A DNA stretch of 33,696 nucleotides from an uncultured Gammaproteobacteria bacterium (GCA_937924335.1 CALDWW010000107.1:1-33696); one strand, 5' to 3'; shown: positions 18,440 through 28,759, counted from the first letter of the stretch. Notes: a model not told the origin generated them from the letters alone. A program made the numbers and translations.

Positions 18440-18637
18440 ATGCCCAAGTTGAAAACCAACCGTGGGGCCGCCAAGCGGTTCCGTAAGAACGGGGGTGGCG
18501 GCTTCAAGCGTCGCCAGGGGTTCAGGAACCATATCCTGACCAAGAAGAGTTCCAAGCGTAAGCGTCATCTGGCGTCACCCGCACAAGTGGCTGATGCAGA
18601 CGTGCCCGCCGTGCGGCGCATGCTGCCGTACAGCTAG
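18440..18637 (+). CDS. rpmI: Ribosomal protein bL35
   Basis: The 65-residue, strongly basic protein of the large ribosomal subunit begins [18 protein letters not shown] and continues with the typical [20 protein letters not shown]. Length equals the usual 64-65 residues. An AAGGAG Shine-Dalgarno lies at a good distance before the ATG. It stands between infC and rplT, as in other gammaproteobacteria. The bases CGT-AGC of PYS and the stop are followed by a 14-nt gap to rplT. Confidence 0.97.
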   Translation: MPKLKTNRGAAKRFRKNGGGGFKRRQGFRNHILTKKSSKRKRHLASPAQVADADVPAVRRMLPYS

Positions 18638-18651
18638 GGAGGACCTGAACC

Positions 18652-19011
18652 ATGGCAAGAGTAAAACGTGGTGTCGTCGGACGTACACGACACAAGAAGG
18701 TCCTGAAGAAAGCCAAAGGCTACTACGGCGCGCGTCGCACGGTGTTTCGCGTCGCCAACCAGGCCGTTACAAAGGCCGGGCAGTATGCCTACCGGGATCG
18801 CCGTCAGCGCAAGCGTCAGTTCAGAGCCTTGTGGATCGCCCGTATCAACGCAGCAGCGCGGATACACGGCATGTCCTATAGCCGCCTGATCGACGGACTG
18901 AACAAGGCGGGTGTCGAAGTCGATCGCAAGGTCCTGGCGGACGTTGCGGTCCATGATATTGACGGCTTTGGTGCCATCGTCTCCCAGGCGAAGGCCGCGC
19001 TGTCCCAGTAA
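18652..19011 (+). CDS. rplT: Ribosomal protein bL20
   Basis: The 119-residue basic protein binds 23S rRNA early in large-subunit assembly and, in E. coli, represses its own operon. It begins [22 protein letters not shown] and shows [16 protein letters not shown] and [22 protein letters not shown] precedes the ATG. A strong intrinsic terminator stands about 43 nt after the stop, between rplT and pheS, so much of the transcript from the thrS side may end here. Confidence 0.97.
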   Translation: MARVKRGVVGRTRHKKVLKKAKGYYGARRTVFRVANQAVTKAGQYAYRDRRQRKRQFRALWIARINAAARIHGMSYSRLIDGLNKAGVEVDRKVLADVAVHDIDGFGAIVSQAKAALSQ

Positions 19012-19053
19012 CGAAACCTAACGGGTCCGTCCCGCAAGACGGCCACATTCGTG

Positions 19054-19093
19054 AAAAGGGGAAAGGCCTTCCAGCCTTCCCCTTTCTTTTTTT
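19054..19093 (+). terminator. Strong intrinsic terminator/attenuator directly before pheS
   Basis: AAAGGGGAA-(A)-GGC pairs with GCC-TTCCCCTTT: 12 bp with one bulged A and loop CTTCCA. C and seven T residues (19087-19093) follow. The pheS Shine-Dalgarno GAGG begins at the next base. A second small hairpin, CCGTC/GACGG, lies at 19027-19042. No Phe-rich leader peptide is visible. Confidence 0.9.
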
Positions 19094-19095
19094 GA

Positions 19096-20106
<1,011 letters not shown>

Positions 20107-20118
20107 CGGAGAGCAAAG

Positions 20119-22497
20119 ATGAAGTTCAGTGAGTCCTGGCTCCGGGAGTGGGTCGATCCGCAGATGGACACCGAGTCCCTGGTCCACGAGCTGACCATGG
20201 CCGGCCTGGAAGTCGATTCCGTGGAGCCGGTCGCGGACCGCTTTAGCAAGGTCGTCGTCGGTGAGGTCACCGCCTGCGCCCCGCATCCGGACGCAGAGAA
20301 GCTGACTCTCTGCCGGGTGTCGGCCGGTACGGGCGATGAGCTGCAGATCGTGTGCGGCGCGCCTAACGTGCATGCCGGCATGAAATCCCCGGTCGCGCTG
20401 ATCGGCGCCCGCCTGCCCGGAGATTTCAAGATCCGCAAGGCCAAGCTCCGCGGCGTTGAGTCTCAGGGCATGCTGTGTTCGGAGAAGGAACTTGGCCTGG
20501 GCGAGGGTGCGGACGGCATCATGGAGCTGTCTGGCGATGCGCCAACCGGGACGGATGTACGTGAATACCTCCGTCTGGACGACAGTGTGATCGACATCGA
20601 CCTGACACCCAATCGCGGTGACTGCTTCAGCGTGCTGGGCATCGCCAGGGAAACGGCAGTCATGAGTCGACTCGATCTCAGCTGGCCGTCATTAGCCGCT
20701 GTCGTACCGGCCACGGACGACGACTTTCCGATCGAGGTCCGCGCGCCGTCTGCCTGTCCGCGTTTCTGCGGGCGTGTCGTCCGTGGCATCGACCCGAGCG
20801 CCACGACCCCACAGTGGATGCGTGAGAAGCTCCGCCGCAGCGGCTTGCGCCCGATCCATCCGGTGGTCGATGTGACCAACCTGGTCATGATGGAACTGGG
20901 CCAGCCTCTGCACGGCTTCGATCTCGAGCAACTGCATGAAGGCATCATCGTGCGCTTCGCCAAACCCGGAGAGTCGCTCACGCTCCTCGACGGCCGCGTG
21001 GTGGAACTCGAGGAAGACATGTTGGTCATCGCCGACCACAGTGGAGCGAGGGCACTGGCCGGCATCATGGGTGGCGAGAATACCGGGGTCACCGAGGCGA
21101 CTGTCGACGTCTTCTTCGAGGGCGCGTTCTTCAGTCCCGAGGTGATCTCCGGTCGTGCCCGGCGCCTGGGTCTTCACACGGATGCGTCATTACGCTTTGA
21201 GCGCGGAGTGGACCCGGAGGGCCAGAGGCGAGCGATAGAACGGGCGACACAGCTGCTCACGGAGATCGCCGGCGGTCAGCCAGGCCCGTTGCGGGAGGTC
21301 GCATCGGAGTCCGACCTGCCGCGACGCGTTCCGGTCACCCTGCGCAGGCAGCGCCTGGCGGCGGTCATGGGTGCCACTGTTGAGGACCAGGAGGTCGAAC
21401 GCGTCCTCGCGGCGCTGGGTATGGAAACGGACAGCACGGATTCCGGCTGGACGATCGATCCACCATCGTGGCGATTCGACATCGCGATCGAAGAAGACCT
21501 GATCGAGGAGATCGCCCGGGTACACGGATACGACTCGATCCCGGAGACCCCGGAACGCGGCGATGTCGTCTTCCGACCGGTTACCGAGACCCGCGTCCCG
21601 GAGAACCGTATTCCACAGTGCCTGATGGAGCGGGGCTACCAGGAGGTGGTCACCTACAGTTTCGTGGACACCCGAGTCCAGTCGGCCCTATTCCCGTCCG
21701 TATCGGCAATCAGTCTGGACAACCCGATCTCTTCGGAGATGGCGGACATGCGGGTCTCCCTCTGGCCGGGACTGCTGGGCGTCCTGCGCCAGAACCTCAG
21801 CCGTCAGCAGGACCGGGTGCGGGTTTTCGAGTCGGGCCTGCGATTCGAGCTGGAAGAGGGCGCCATCCGCCAGGTCCCCACCCTCGCCGGTCTGATCGCG
21901 GGACCGAGATATGCGGAGGGATGGAGCGCAAATCCGGACTCTTGTGATTATTTCGACCTCAAGGGTGACCTGGAGGCGTTGTTTTCCCACACCGGACAGG
22001 CGCATGAATTCCGCTTTGAGGCCGCCGAACATGCGGCGCTCCACCCGGGGCAGTCGGCCCGTGTTTTGCGGGGCGAAATCGAGGCTGGCTGGGCGGGCGC
22101 CGTTCATCCACGCAAGTTATCTAGTATCGGTATTAATATACCTGTATATCTATTTGAATTAACTAGTGATATTGCCTTCTCATCCATTATTCCCGAGCAT
22201 CGGGAGATTTCGCGTTACCCGGCGGTTAGACGGGACATCGCGGTGCTCGTAGATGAGCGTATCCCCTCGGAATTATTGGTAAAAGAAAGCTATGCGGGGG
22301 GTGGTCCGCTGCTCCGGGAAGTGAGGATTTTCGACGTCTATCGGGGCGATCGAATAGATTCCGGACTAAAAAGCATCGCTTTAGGCTTGATTTTACAGGA
22401 AACTTCACGCACCCTTACCGACGGTGAAGTAGACGATATCGTGTCAGCGGTGATCAGCCGCCTGGAGCGGAATCTAAAAGCAAGAATAAGAGACTGA
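20119..22497 (+). CDS. pheT: PheT, phenylalanyl-tRNA synthetase beta subunit
   Basis: The beta subunit edits Tyr-tRNA-Phe and binds tRNA. The 792-residue product has the N-terminal tRNA-binding OB domain ([18 protein letters not shown]), the B3/B4 editing region ([18 protein letters not shown]), the B5 domain, a catalytic-like core and a C-terminal FDX-ACB domain (from about residue 695, [19 protein letters not shown]). Length matches the family. Oddly, about 22113-22190 switches to AT-rich, rarely used codons (ATA, CTA, TTA, TAT, AGT runs) although the protein sequence stays ordinary. GGAGAG precedes the ATG. It is followed 2 bp later by ihfA. Confidence 0.97.
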   Translation: MKFSESWLREWVDPQMDTESLVHELTMAGLEVDSVEPVADRFSKVVVGEVTACAPHPDAEKLTLCRVSAGTGDELQIVCGAPNVHAGMKSPVALIGARLPGDFKIRKAKLRGVESQGMLCSEKELGLGEGADGIMELSGDAPTGTDVREYLRLDDSVIDIDLTPNRGDCFSVLGIARETAVMSRLDLSWPSLAAVVPATDDDFPIEVRAPSACPRFCGRVVRGIDPSATTPQWMREKLRRSGLRPIHPVVDVTNLVMMELGQPLHGFDLEQLHEGIIVRFAKPGESLTLLDGRVVELEEDMLVIADHSGARALAGIMGGENTGVTEATVDVFFEGAFFSPEVISGRARRLGLHTDASLRFERGVDPEGQRRAIERATQLLTEIAGGQPGPLREVASESDLPRRVPVTLRRQRLAAVMGATVEDQEVERVLAALGMETDSTDSGWTIDPPSWRFDIAIEEDLIEEIARVHGYDSIPETPERGDVVFRPVTETRVPENRIPQCLMERGYQEVVTYSFVDTRVQSALFPSVSAISLDNPISSEMADMRVSLWPGLLGVLRQNLSRQQDRVRVFESGLRFELEEGAIRQVPTLAGLIAGPRYAEGWSANPDSCDYFDLKGDLEALFSHTGQAHEFRFEAAEHAALHPGQSARVLRGEIEAGWAGAVHPRKLSSIGINIPVYLFELTSDIAFSSIIPEHREISRYPAVRRDIAVLVDERIPSELLVKESYAGGGPLLREVRIFDVYRGDRIDSGLKSIALGLILQETSRTLTDGEVDDIVSAVISRLERNLKARIRD

Positions 22498-22499
22498 TC

Positions 22500-22802
22500 A
22501 TGGCATTAACCAAGGCAGAAATGGCCGAGGCCCTGTTCAACGAACTGGGGCTGAACAAGCGGGAAGCACGTGAACTCGTCGATCTGTTTTTCGAGGAGCT
22601 GAGATCGTCACTGGCTCGTGGGGAACAGGTCAAGTTATCAGGGTTCGGGAATTTCGATCTCCGCGACAAGCGTGAGCGGCCCGGACGGAATCCGAAGACC
22701 GGCGAGGAGATACCGATCAGCGCACGACGCGTTGTGACATTCCGGCCGGGACAGAAATTGAAGGCGCGAGTAGAAGCTTATGCTGGAACCGGGGAACAGT
22801 AG
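22500..22802 (+). CDS. ihfA: IHF alpha subunit
   Basis: Integration host factor alpha pairs with IhfB to bend DNA sharply in transcription, recombination and replication. The 100-residue product shows [22 protein letters not shown] at the N terminus and [26 protein letters not shown], the DNA-binding beta-arm with its Pro tip (GRNPKTG). Position behind pheT is conserved in gammaproteobacteria. The ATG follows the pheT stop by 2 bp with a weak Shine-Dalgarno, so coupling is likely. The 3' end overlaps the MerR gene by 23 bp. Confidence 0.97.
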   Translation: MALTKAEMAEALFNELGLNKREARELVDLFFEELRSSLARGEQVKLSGFGNFDLRDKRERPGRNPKTGEEIPISARRVVTFRPGQKLKARVEAYAGTGEQ

Positions 22803-23136
22803 CGAATTACCGGCGATCCCGGGAAAGCGATACTTCACCATCGGTGAGGTCAGCGAACTCTGCGGTGTAAAGCCGCACGTGTTGCGATACTGGGAACAGG
22901 AGTTTCCGCAACTCAAGCCGGTCAAGCGTCGCGGTAACAGACGCTACTATCAGCGTCGCGACGTACTGATCATCCGGCAGATCCGCAGCCTTCTCTATGA
23001 AGAGGGATTCACGATCGGAGGCGCGCGGCAGCGCCTCACCGGCGAGGAAGCCCGGGAAGATCTGAACCAGAGCCAGCAGATCGTCAAACAGATCCGCATG
23101 GAACTTGAGGAAATATTGAAGATTTTGCGGCGCTGA
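22780..23136 (+). CDS. MerR-family transcriptional regulator
   Basis: The 118-residue product has a MerR-type winged helix at residues about 18-85 ([25 protein letters not shown], then [14 protein letters not shown]) and a short C-terminal coiled coil ([19 protein letters not shown]). There is no effector domain and no Cys cluster for metal, so it is a minimal MerR protein. A MerR gene of this kind downstream of ihfA and before tRNA-Pro is, as I recall, conserved in Pseudomonas and relatives, with unknown target. Its start overlaps the ihfA end by 23 bp. Confidence 0.92.
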   Translation: MLEPGNSSELPAIPGKRYFTIGEVSELCGVKPHVLRYWEQEFPQLKPVKRRGNRRYYQRRDVLIIRQIRSLLYEEGFTIGGARQRLTGEEAREDLNQSQQIVKQIRMELEEILKILRR

Positions 23137-23224
23137 TGGCGCCGCTTTCGCGTTCCGGCTTCATCGGGTATCCTACGCGGCCTTCCGTGTTTGGGGACAT
23201 ATAGCGGAAGAGCCCGTTTTCGGT

Positions 23225-23301
23225 CGGGGCGTGGCGCAGCCTGGTAGCGCACCTGCATGGGGTGCAGGGGGTCGAAGGTTCGAATCCTTTCGCCCCGACC
23301 A
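23225..23301 (+). tRNA. tRNA-Pro(GGG)
   Basis: A complete cloverleaf is visible: acceptor CGGGGCG/CGCCCCG, D arm GCGC..GCGC, anticodon stem CCTGC/GCAGG with loop ATGGGGT (anticodon GGG), T-arm loop TTCGAAT, discriminator A and encoded CCA (23299-23301). Confidence 0.97.
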
Positions 23302-23334
23302 ACTAACGTAATGATAATAATAAGAAAATATTGA

Positions 23335-23359
23335 GCCGCCTTCGGGCGGCTTTTCTTTT
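23335..23359 (+). terminator. Intrinsic terminator after tRNA-Pro
   Basis: GCCGCC-TTCG-GGCGGC, followed by TTTTCTTTT, is a perfect 6-bp stem with a UUCG tetraloop, 33 bp after the tRNA. Confidence 0.95.
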
Positions 23360-23499
23360 GAGCGTCGTCTGCTTGTGTCAGCGCTGTACACGTACGAGGG
23401 CATGACCGCGATCCCGATGCTGGATTTCGTCAATCCCGGGATGGTGAAATAGCCGGCGGTTTCATCATCTTGGCGACGACAATCCTGGAGACCCTCGAA

Positions 23500-24027
23500 A
23501 TGCCCTTCATGACTAACCGTTATGCGGCGATCGTCCTGCTACTGAGTGTGAGCGTCGGTAGTGAGATGTCGCTTGCGGACGATCACTCGGATGTCAGGAA
23601 GCTGTCCGGCGAGTCAGTAAAGAAGACCTGCAAGGCAGCGGCGAAAAAGGATGGATTCTCGGTGGGAGATTTTGGCGACGTGAAATTCGATTCCCGTAAC
23701 AATATCTGGATCACCAAGATGAACCTGCAGGGTAAGGCCGAAAAGATAAAGGCACGATGCGAGTGGGACGGGCGAGGCACGCCGGCTCTGTTCGCGTGGG
23801 GTACCCGCCACGATGTCGCGGCATTGAAGTACACCAAGGTCGACGTGACTCGGGCCTGCAAGGCACAAGGGCAGGCCCAGGGCATGGAGATCGGAGACTT
23901 TGGCGACACGGACTACGATGAGAAGACCGGTCTCTGGGTCTCCAGGATGATGGTCAAGCGGGCAGGCGGGAAGAAGTACAAGGGCACCTGCCGATGGGAT
24001 GGCCGGGCAGACCCTGTCATCGAGTGA
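23500..24027 (+). CDS. Secreted protein with two tandem CKA...WDGR repeats, unknown function
   Basis: From ATG 23500 (GGAG 9 nt upstream) the product is 175 residues with a signal peptide (1-26, ending MSLA). The mature part consists of two repeats, about 38-98 and 114-175. Each has a Lys/Ala-rich CKA segment (C44, C120), then VGDFGDV or IGDFGDT, then NIWITKM or LWVSRM, then a second Cys in CEWDGR or CRWDGR (C87, C164). Cys spacing is 43 and 44 residues, which fits one disulfide per repeat in the periplasm. The frame extends 10 residues upstream to a TTG, which I rejected because it lacks a ribosome binding site. It is convergent with dadA (33 bp). I do not recognise the family. Confidence 0.82.
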   Translation: MPFMTNRYAAIVLLLSVSVGSEMSLADDHSDVRKLSGESVKKTCKAAAKKDGFSVGDFGDVKFDSRNNIWITKMNLQGKAEKIKARCEWDGRGTPALFAWGTRHDVAALKYTKVDVTRACKAQGQAQGMEIGDFGDTDYDEKTGLWVSRMMVKRAGGKKYKGTCRWDGRADPVIE

Positions 24028-24060
24028 CGCGCGTATCATTTGTGGACGGCGGAAACGACG

Positions 24061-25320
24061 TTAGAAACGGGCCAGGGAGTAGTCGTCGATCTTTAACTCC
24101 GGTGGCGCTCCGACGATGCTGTCCGCAACCGCCTTGCCGGATCCCGCTGCCATCGTCCAGCCGAGATGCCCTTGTCCGGTATTCACAAACAGCCCTGGTA
24201 TCCGGGTCGCACCGAGTATGGGAACGCCATCCGCCGACATGGGCCGGAAGCCGCACCAGGGCTTCGCCGATGGCCGATCGAGCCTGCGGGCGAACTCCGG
24301 ATAGATGGCTTCCAGTAGCGAGAACAGGTTGTCGATCCTTGCTGGCGTCAGCGCAGCGTCATGGCCGGTAAACTCGGCGGTACCGGCGACGCGGATACGA
24401 TCTCCCAGAGGCGTCACTGCCGTGTGCAGGTGATCGTCGGCCACCGGGATTCGTGGCCCGTCCCTCCAATCGCCCCGGGGCACCGTGATCGAGTACCCCT
24501 TCACCGGCCTCACCGGAACTCTCAGACCGACCTTGCTCGCCAGCGATGGCGTGTAGCTGCCGGTTGCCAGTACGACTGCATCGGCATGGATGTCCTTCGC
24601 ACCCGGGGTGCCGAGAATGAATTGATCGCCCGACCGGGAGGCATCGGTGACCTCCTGTCCAAACAGGAACTGCACTCCGGCCGCGGCACATGCCTTGCCG
24701 AGCGCCTGGCAGAACAGATGGGCATCACCTGACTCGTCCCCTGAGTAGTGGATGCCACCGACGAGTCGCTGCGCCACCGGAGCGAGCGCCGGTTCGGCCC
24801 GGGTGACGCCATCCCGATCGAGCACCTTGTATTCAACTCCATGCGGTTTCAGGAACTCCGCCAGTCCGGCGGCATGATCAAGGGATACCTGGTCGCGGCA
24901 GGCGCGCAGGGTTCCGGCGCTCATCTGGTCATAATTCAGGCTGAGATCGGCCCGTAGCGATCTCAGCAGATCGAGGGAATAATTCGCGAGGGCCACGTTC
25001 TTCAGCGTATTGGTCCGGAACCGCTCCTCGCTCGAATTCAGCAGGAACGCCATCCCCCACCGACTCAGCGACGGGACCGCGTGGAGACGAAGGAGCATCG
25101 GCGCATCTTCCCGGCCCAGCCACTTGATCAGTTTGCGGAGGGTGCCTGGTGAGTTCCACGGGTCAGCCATGCTCGGCGTCAGCATGCCCGCGTTGGCGAA
25201 ACTCGTCTCCATGCCCGGGGCGTCCGCGCGTTCGATTACGGTCACATCGACGCCGTGCTGTCGCAGATACCAGGCGGTGCAGGTACCGATGAGCCCTGCG
25301 CCGACGATTACCACATGCAT
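24061..25320 (-). CDS. dadA: DadA-like D-amino acid dehydrogenase, FAD-dependent
   Basis: This is a DAO-superfamily flavoprotein that oxidises D-amino acids, typically D-alanine, to 2-oxo acids and passes electrons to the respiratory chain. The 419-residue product starts with a dinucleotide-binding fold (VVIVGAGLIGTCTAWYL, GxGxxG). Other features are SFANAGMLTPSM near residue 40, GIHYSGDESGDAHLF in the middle, and the C-terminal CGFRPMSADGVPILG and NTGQGHLGWTMA, all typical of DadA. Length matches the family (about 410-435). No alanine racemase gene (dadX) is adjacent. The ATG at 25320 lacks a clear Shine-Dalgarno. The substrate range is by family only. Confidence 0.93.
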   Translation of the reverse strand: MHVVIVGAGLIGTCTAWYLRQHGVDVTVIERADAPGMETSFANAGMLTPSMADPWNSPGTLRKLIKWLGREDAPMLLRLHAVPSLSRWGMAFLLNSSEERFRTNTLKNVALANYSLDLLRSLRADLSLNYDQMSAGTLRACRDQVSLDHAAGLAEFLKPHGVEYKVLDRDGVTRAEPALAPVAQRLVGGIHYSGDESGDAHLFCQALGKACAAAGVQFLFGQEVTDASRSGDQFILGTPGAKDIHADAVVLATGSYTPSLASKVGLRVPVRPVKGYSITVPRGDWRDGPRIPVADDHLHTAVTPLGDRIRVAGTAEFTGHDAALTPARIDNLFSLLEAIYPEFARRLDRPSAKPWCGFRPMSADGVPILGATRIPGLFVNTGQGHLGWTMAAGSGKAVADSIVGAPPELKIDDYSLARF

Positions 25321-25499
25321 CGACGCAGTCCGAATGGGAGTCCTGATCGCATCGCTCCATTATCCAGAACCAGGGGGTGCTCTGGAACAACTTCGGGAGC
25401 GGTTGTGCCTGGCCGCTGGGCGAGACAGTCCGAAGCCGGCAACGCGACCTCCGTATCCGCCCCTGTGCTCGAAATCTTCATCGCCCGGTCGGCCAACGA

Positions 25500-25525
25500 A
25501 ATCGGGCCGGATTACCGGCCCGGTT
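25500..25525 (-). terminator. Probable terminator downstream of mlaA
   Basis: CGGGCCGG (25503-25510) and CCGGCCCG (25515-25522) form a perfect 8-bp stem around a 4-nt loop, extendable by three weaker pairs. It sits 25 bp after the mlaA stop. On the minus strand ATTTCGTT follows, a poor U-tract, so efficiency is uncertain. Confidence 0.6.
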
Positions 25526-25549
25526 AAGTGTGATCGCGACGATCGTGAA

Positions 25550-26314
25550 TCAGCGCTTAATTTCGAATTTGCGGAACTCAAGATAGAGATCACGTATCCA
25601 CAGGTACTCGTAGATCGAACCCATCTCGTAGTAGCGGAAGCTGATGTTGGCCCTCGTGTCGATGGCGTAGAGCAGTGTCGGCCAGACCAGGAACTGGTCC
25701 GATGCCCACTCCCGGTACCCGAACAGGTTGACGTAATACCAGACTGCGTAGTCCACGCCGATCCCCGTCGCGTCCCGCACAGTCGACGGGCCCAGAAGCG
25801 GCAGCACGAAGTAGGGACCGGGGCCGACGCCCCAGACGCCGAGCGTCTGGCCGAAGTCCTCTCGCTGGTAGTACATGCCCATCTCGGTGGCCGGATCGAA
25901 AAGGCCGGCCAGGCCGAGAATGGAATTCACCGCGAATCGGCCGGTACTGCGTCCCGCGGTGCGGAAGCGCGCCTGTAGCAGCGCATTGTAGACGTTCAGG
26001 ACCTCACGGATATTGCGCATGAAATTGTGAACGCCTGTGCGCATGAACTGCGGCAGGAACCGTTTGTAACCTTCTGCCGCGGGCGCAAACAGGTAGCGGT
26101 CGAAGCGCGCGTTGAAGTTGTACATCCAGCGGTTGTAGCCCTCCCACGGATCGTAGGCCGTAAGGAGGGACTTGTCCTCCGGCGCCATGACGTCAGCGAT
26201 CTGGCGGCGGGCCGGATCAGCGCCTTCCTGCGGCCGGCTAGCCGCGCAGCCCGAGAGGATGATCAGCGAAGCGGTAAGGGTCGTTAGGATCAGTCGAAGG
26301 GCAATGGGTTTCAT
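25550..26314 (-). CDS. mlaA: MlaA (VacJ), outer-membrane lipoprotein of phospholipid retrograde transport
   Basis: MlaA sits in the outer membrane and removes phospholipids from its outer leaflet, handing them to periplasmic MlaC. The 254-residue product has a lipoprotein signal with lipobox ILSG-C23. The conserved fold follows, with YDPWEGYNRWMYNFN, FLPQFMRTGVHNFMRNI, GRFAVNSILGLAGLFDPA, DFGQTLGVWGVGPGPYFVLPLLGPSTVRD and GVDYAVW. The ATG directly follows the TAG of the upstream hydrolase gene, and its GGAGGG Shine-Dalgarno lies inside that gene. The two genes are thus almost certainly translated together. A GC-rich stem-loop follows the stop. Confidence 0.96.
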   Translation of the reverse strand: MKPIALRLILTTLTASLIILSGCAASRPQEGADPARRQIADVMAPEDKSLLTAYDPWEGYNRWMYNFNARFDRYLFAPAAEGYKRFLPQFMRTGVHNFMRNIREVLNVYNALLQARFRTAGRSTGRFAVNSILGLAGLFDPATEMGMYYQREDFGQTLGVWGVGPGPYFVLPLLGPSTVRDATGIGVDYAVWYYVNLFGYREWASDQFLVWPTLLYAIDTRANISFRYYEMGSIYEYLWIRDLYLEFRKFEIKR

Positions 26315-27616
26315 CTATCTGCCCTCCGGTAGCGATGCGCCAAAGAAAGCCAGCATGTGTTCCACGTTGTCGCGGTAGGCCATATTCCCGCAATGGCCAC
26401 CCCGGGGCCAGATCCTTGCCCGGTCGCCCATGACGTCCACCAGCCAGTCGATCTCACCCTCCTTCATTATGATGTCGTCGACGTTGTGGGAGACGCCCAC
26501 CTTGTCGGTCGTGCGCAGGAACTCCTCGATGCTGTAGAGCGAGGCGCGCTGGATCAGATCGTCGTCGGTGATGTCGGGATCGGAGCGCTGGTAATAGGGC
26601 ACCAGCAGGTCCTTGAAATACAGCCGAAACGGCGTGCGTGCCGATACGATGAAGTAGTCGCTTACATCTGCAGTGATTCGGGCCGTGGTCCCCACGGGCA
26701 CGATGTAGCCGGATTCAGTCATGACGTCCGCCACGGTGACCATGTTCTGGGCGGTGATGGCGAATGCCAGGCCGATCAGGGTCGCCAAGTCCTGGTCGTT
26801 CGGGCGCCTGTTGCGATAGACCTTGTAAAGAAAGTCCGGACCCAGGTTGACGGCGCCCTGCGTATTGGCGAATTCCTCGCCCATGGCCGTCATCAACTGC
26901 CTCCAGAACAGTTGCGCCTCCGTACCCGTGGTGATGTTGTCGCGCAGGTAACTGTCGAGGAGCAGGGCCGAGTTGTACAGGCTGACCGGCGGATTGATCA
27001 TCAGACCCTTCTTGAAATTGAACGCCTTCTCCTGTTCGTCGAGCATCATGAGGTAGCCCGTCTGGGCGCCGCCCAAGCTGTAACCGGTGACGTAGAAGTC
27101 GGTCACATCCAGTTTCTTGCTGAGCTGTTGTTCCCAGGCCATCTTCATGACCCGGTAAAGGTCCCGTGAATCATCGTCGAGTACGCCGGGGACCATCGTC
27201 GAAGATGCCGTCATCATAAACGGGAACGAGGTTGGCGATGGCAGCCCGACCACGTGGAAGCCGGCCAGGTAGAAGGCCGTGTAGAGCGTCGTCATATGTG
27301 GGCCGTGGTAACTGCTGCCGGTACCGGCGATCAGGAATATCAGCGGCGCGGGACCCTTCTGGGGGAAGACCAGGTAGCGCAGCTTGTCGTGATACCAGAC
27401 GTATTTGCTCACTGGTCGTTCGGGGAACACCGTGAGACTGCGCAGCCGGAACGGCCGGCCCTTGATCGACAGGTCAGGTTGCAGCTCCTTGGGGGTCGCG
27501 ATCACTGTTGCCGCGAAGCCGTCCAGGTCCGGAAAGCCGTAGTCGTCATCTGCAGCCACGGCCAATGAGGAGGCCATCGCCATGGCTGCGGCCACGACGG
27601 AGAAGCGGAATTTCAT
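26315..27616 (-). CDS. Secreted alpha/beta hydrolase coupled to mlaA
   Basis: From ATG 27616 (GGGAG 6 nt upstream) the product is 433 residues with a signal peptide (about 1-21, ending AVA). The alpha/beta-hydrolase fold is shown by FLIAGTGSSYHGPH after an early strand and the nucleophile elbow GYSLGG (S180). A likely acid is D398 and the histidine is H408 in RGGHCGNM. A periplasmic lipase, esterase or phospholipase is plausible from the fold and the gene's contact with mlaA, but the substrate is unknown. A longer frame to 27802 lacks a ribosome binding site and would bury the signal peptide, so it is rejected. I recall related unnamed hydrolases near VacJ in other gammaproteobacteria, but not firmly. 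Confidence 0.88.
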   Translation of the reverse strand: MKFRFSVVAAAMAMASSLAVAADDDYGFPDLDGFAATVIATPKELQPDLSIKGRPFRLRSLTVFPERPVSKYVWYHDKLRYLVFPQKGPAPLIFLIAGTGSSYHGPHMTTLYTAFYLAGFHVVGLPSPTSFPFMMTASSTMVPGVLDDDSRDLYRVMKMAWEQQLSKKLDVTDFYVTGYSLGGAQTGYLMMLDEQEKAFNFKKGLMINPPVSLYNSALLLDSYLRDNITTGTEAQLFWRQLMTAMGEEFANTQGAVNLGPDFLYKVYRNRRPNDQDLATLIGLAFAITAQNMVTVADVMTESGYIVPVGTTARITADVSDYFIVSARTPFRLYFKDLLVPYYQRSDPDITDDDLIQRASLYSIEEFLRTTDKVGVSHNVDDIIMKEGEIDWLVDVMGDRARIWPRGGHCGNMAYRDNVEHMLAFFGASLPEGR

Positions 27617-27978
27617 ATCGACTCCCTGAGCTCTTCTAGGCGTTGTTTTCGACCGGGTTCCGGAGGTTTTTCTGGAAGAACATATCATTGGAACCATAGC
27701 GCATTCCCGTACAGAGAGCCACGTGTCTTTGGCTCGCGTACCCTGGGCAATCAGCCCGTGATCATGGACGCCCGGGAGAATGACACGGCTGTCAAAACCC
27801 AAGCGGTTCCCAGCCTCGATGCTGCTTGTCTACAGGCCGGTCTGGACCCCGGCACGGACCGACGCCCGGCATTTCGGGCAATTGGTACCGGCAAGACTCG
27901 TCATGCAGGTCCGGTCAGGTTGTCCGCGACGCGGATTCATCGCAGAATCGTTCGATACCTGGCAGACGAGTACCGACG
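27617..27978. other. Divergent intergenic region, no gene seen
   Basis: These 362 bp separate the minus-strand hydrolase from the plus-strand oxygenase and should contain both promoters. Open frames crossing it are extensions of the neighbours without family-like sequence. I see no clear -35/-10 pair, repeat or terminator. Confidence 0.5.
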
Positions 27979-28650
27979 ATGAGCGGGACCGTGGAGACAA
28001 AACTGGAAGGATTTTCGGCCGTGCCGATCTTCCCGACCATGATCTGGGCGAGTCAGCTCAAACCCGACGTGACCTCGAGAATCAATTCGGCCTTTGCGGA
28101 GGTGCTCGACAACGCCCGTCGGCAGCAGGCCGGACTCGATCCGAAGGGCAAGTGGCAGACTGACCAGCGTCTGCATACGCTACCGGAACTGGCGGAATTC
28201 GTGGAGCTTACGCTGGGCCTGTGCCGGCACGTACTCGATGCCGACAAGATCCGCTATCGTGATCTTCTGGTTACGGGTTGCTGGGCCAATATCGGCTTTC
28301 CAGGGTCCGGCCACCGGCCACACGCCCATCCGAACAATTACTTCAGCGGCGTTTACTACGTCAAGGCGCCGCGGGGCGGCAACACCATCACCTTTATCGA
28401 TCCAAGGCCACAGGCGGGGGTCATGGTGCCTCCAGCGGAACAGGCGTCACCTGTCCATGCCCAGAAGATGACGGTCGACGTTCGTCCGGGATCCCTGATC
28501 TTCTTCCCCTCCTGGCTGTACCACTCGGTGGACGACAACCGCTCTCGGGAGGAGCGCATCAGCATCGCCTTCAACGTGATGTTCAAGCCGTTCGTCGAGG
28601 ACATGAGTCCCCCGCAGTGGGAGGGCAATCTCAAGGTCTCGAAGGCTTAG
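27979..28650 (+). CDS. Putative 2-oxoglutarate/Fe(II) oxygenase (TIGR02466-like)
   Basis: The 223-residue product has the double-stranded beta-helix signatures of a small 2OG-Fe(II) oxygenase family: HAHPNNYFSGVYYVKAP (iron-region H115/H117), ITFIDPRP, PGSLIFFPSWLYHSV with distal H182, and R193 in EERISIAFN, probably binding 2-oxoglutarate. The usual H-X-D motif is not obvious; H-X-H-P-N stands in its place, which as I recall is typical for this family. The substrate is unknown. I chose ATG 27979, because the longer frame to 27826 adds Arg/Ser-rich residues unlike the family. The Shine-Dalgarno is weak. It is convergent with mlaC. Confidence 0.87.
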   Translation: MSGTVETKLEGFSAVPIFPTMIWASQLKPDVTSRINSAFAEVLDNARRQQAGLDPKGKWQTDQRLHTLPELAEFVELTLGLCRHVLDADKIRYRDLLVTGCWANIGFPGSGHRPHAHPNNYFSGVYYVKAPRGGNTITFIDPRPQAGVMVPPAEQASPVHAQKMTVDVRPGSLIFFPSWLYHSVDDNRSREERISIAFNVMFKPFVEDMSPPQWEGNLKVSKA

Positions 28651-28759
28651 ATCGTGAGGGCGCCGCCAGTGGGCATGATCCGACCGGATCGGTCGGCGAT
28701 CAATTCGCTACGGTGAGATCACGAGAGCCGGGCCGGCCCTCGCCGATGCCAGCCTGACG

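Noticed and set aside
23225..23301. tRNA-Pro as an integration site for an island downstream
   Set aside because: No second copy of the tRNA 3' end appears in the window, there is no integrase gene, and a normal terminator follows directly.
28680..28696. CCGACC-GGATC-GGTCGG hairpin as terminator of the oxygenase gene
   Set aside because: The stem is good, but no U-run follows on either strand. It was left out of the features.
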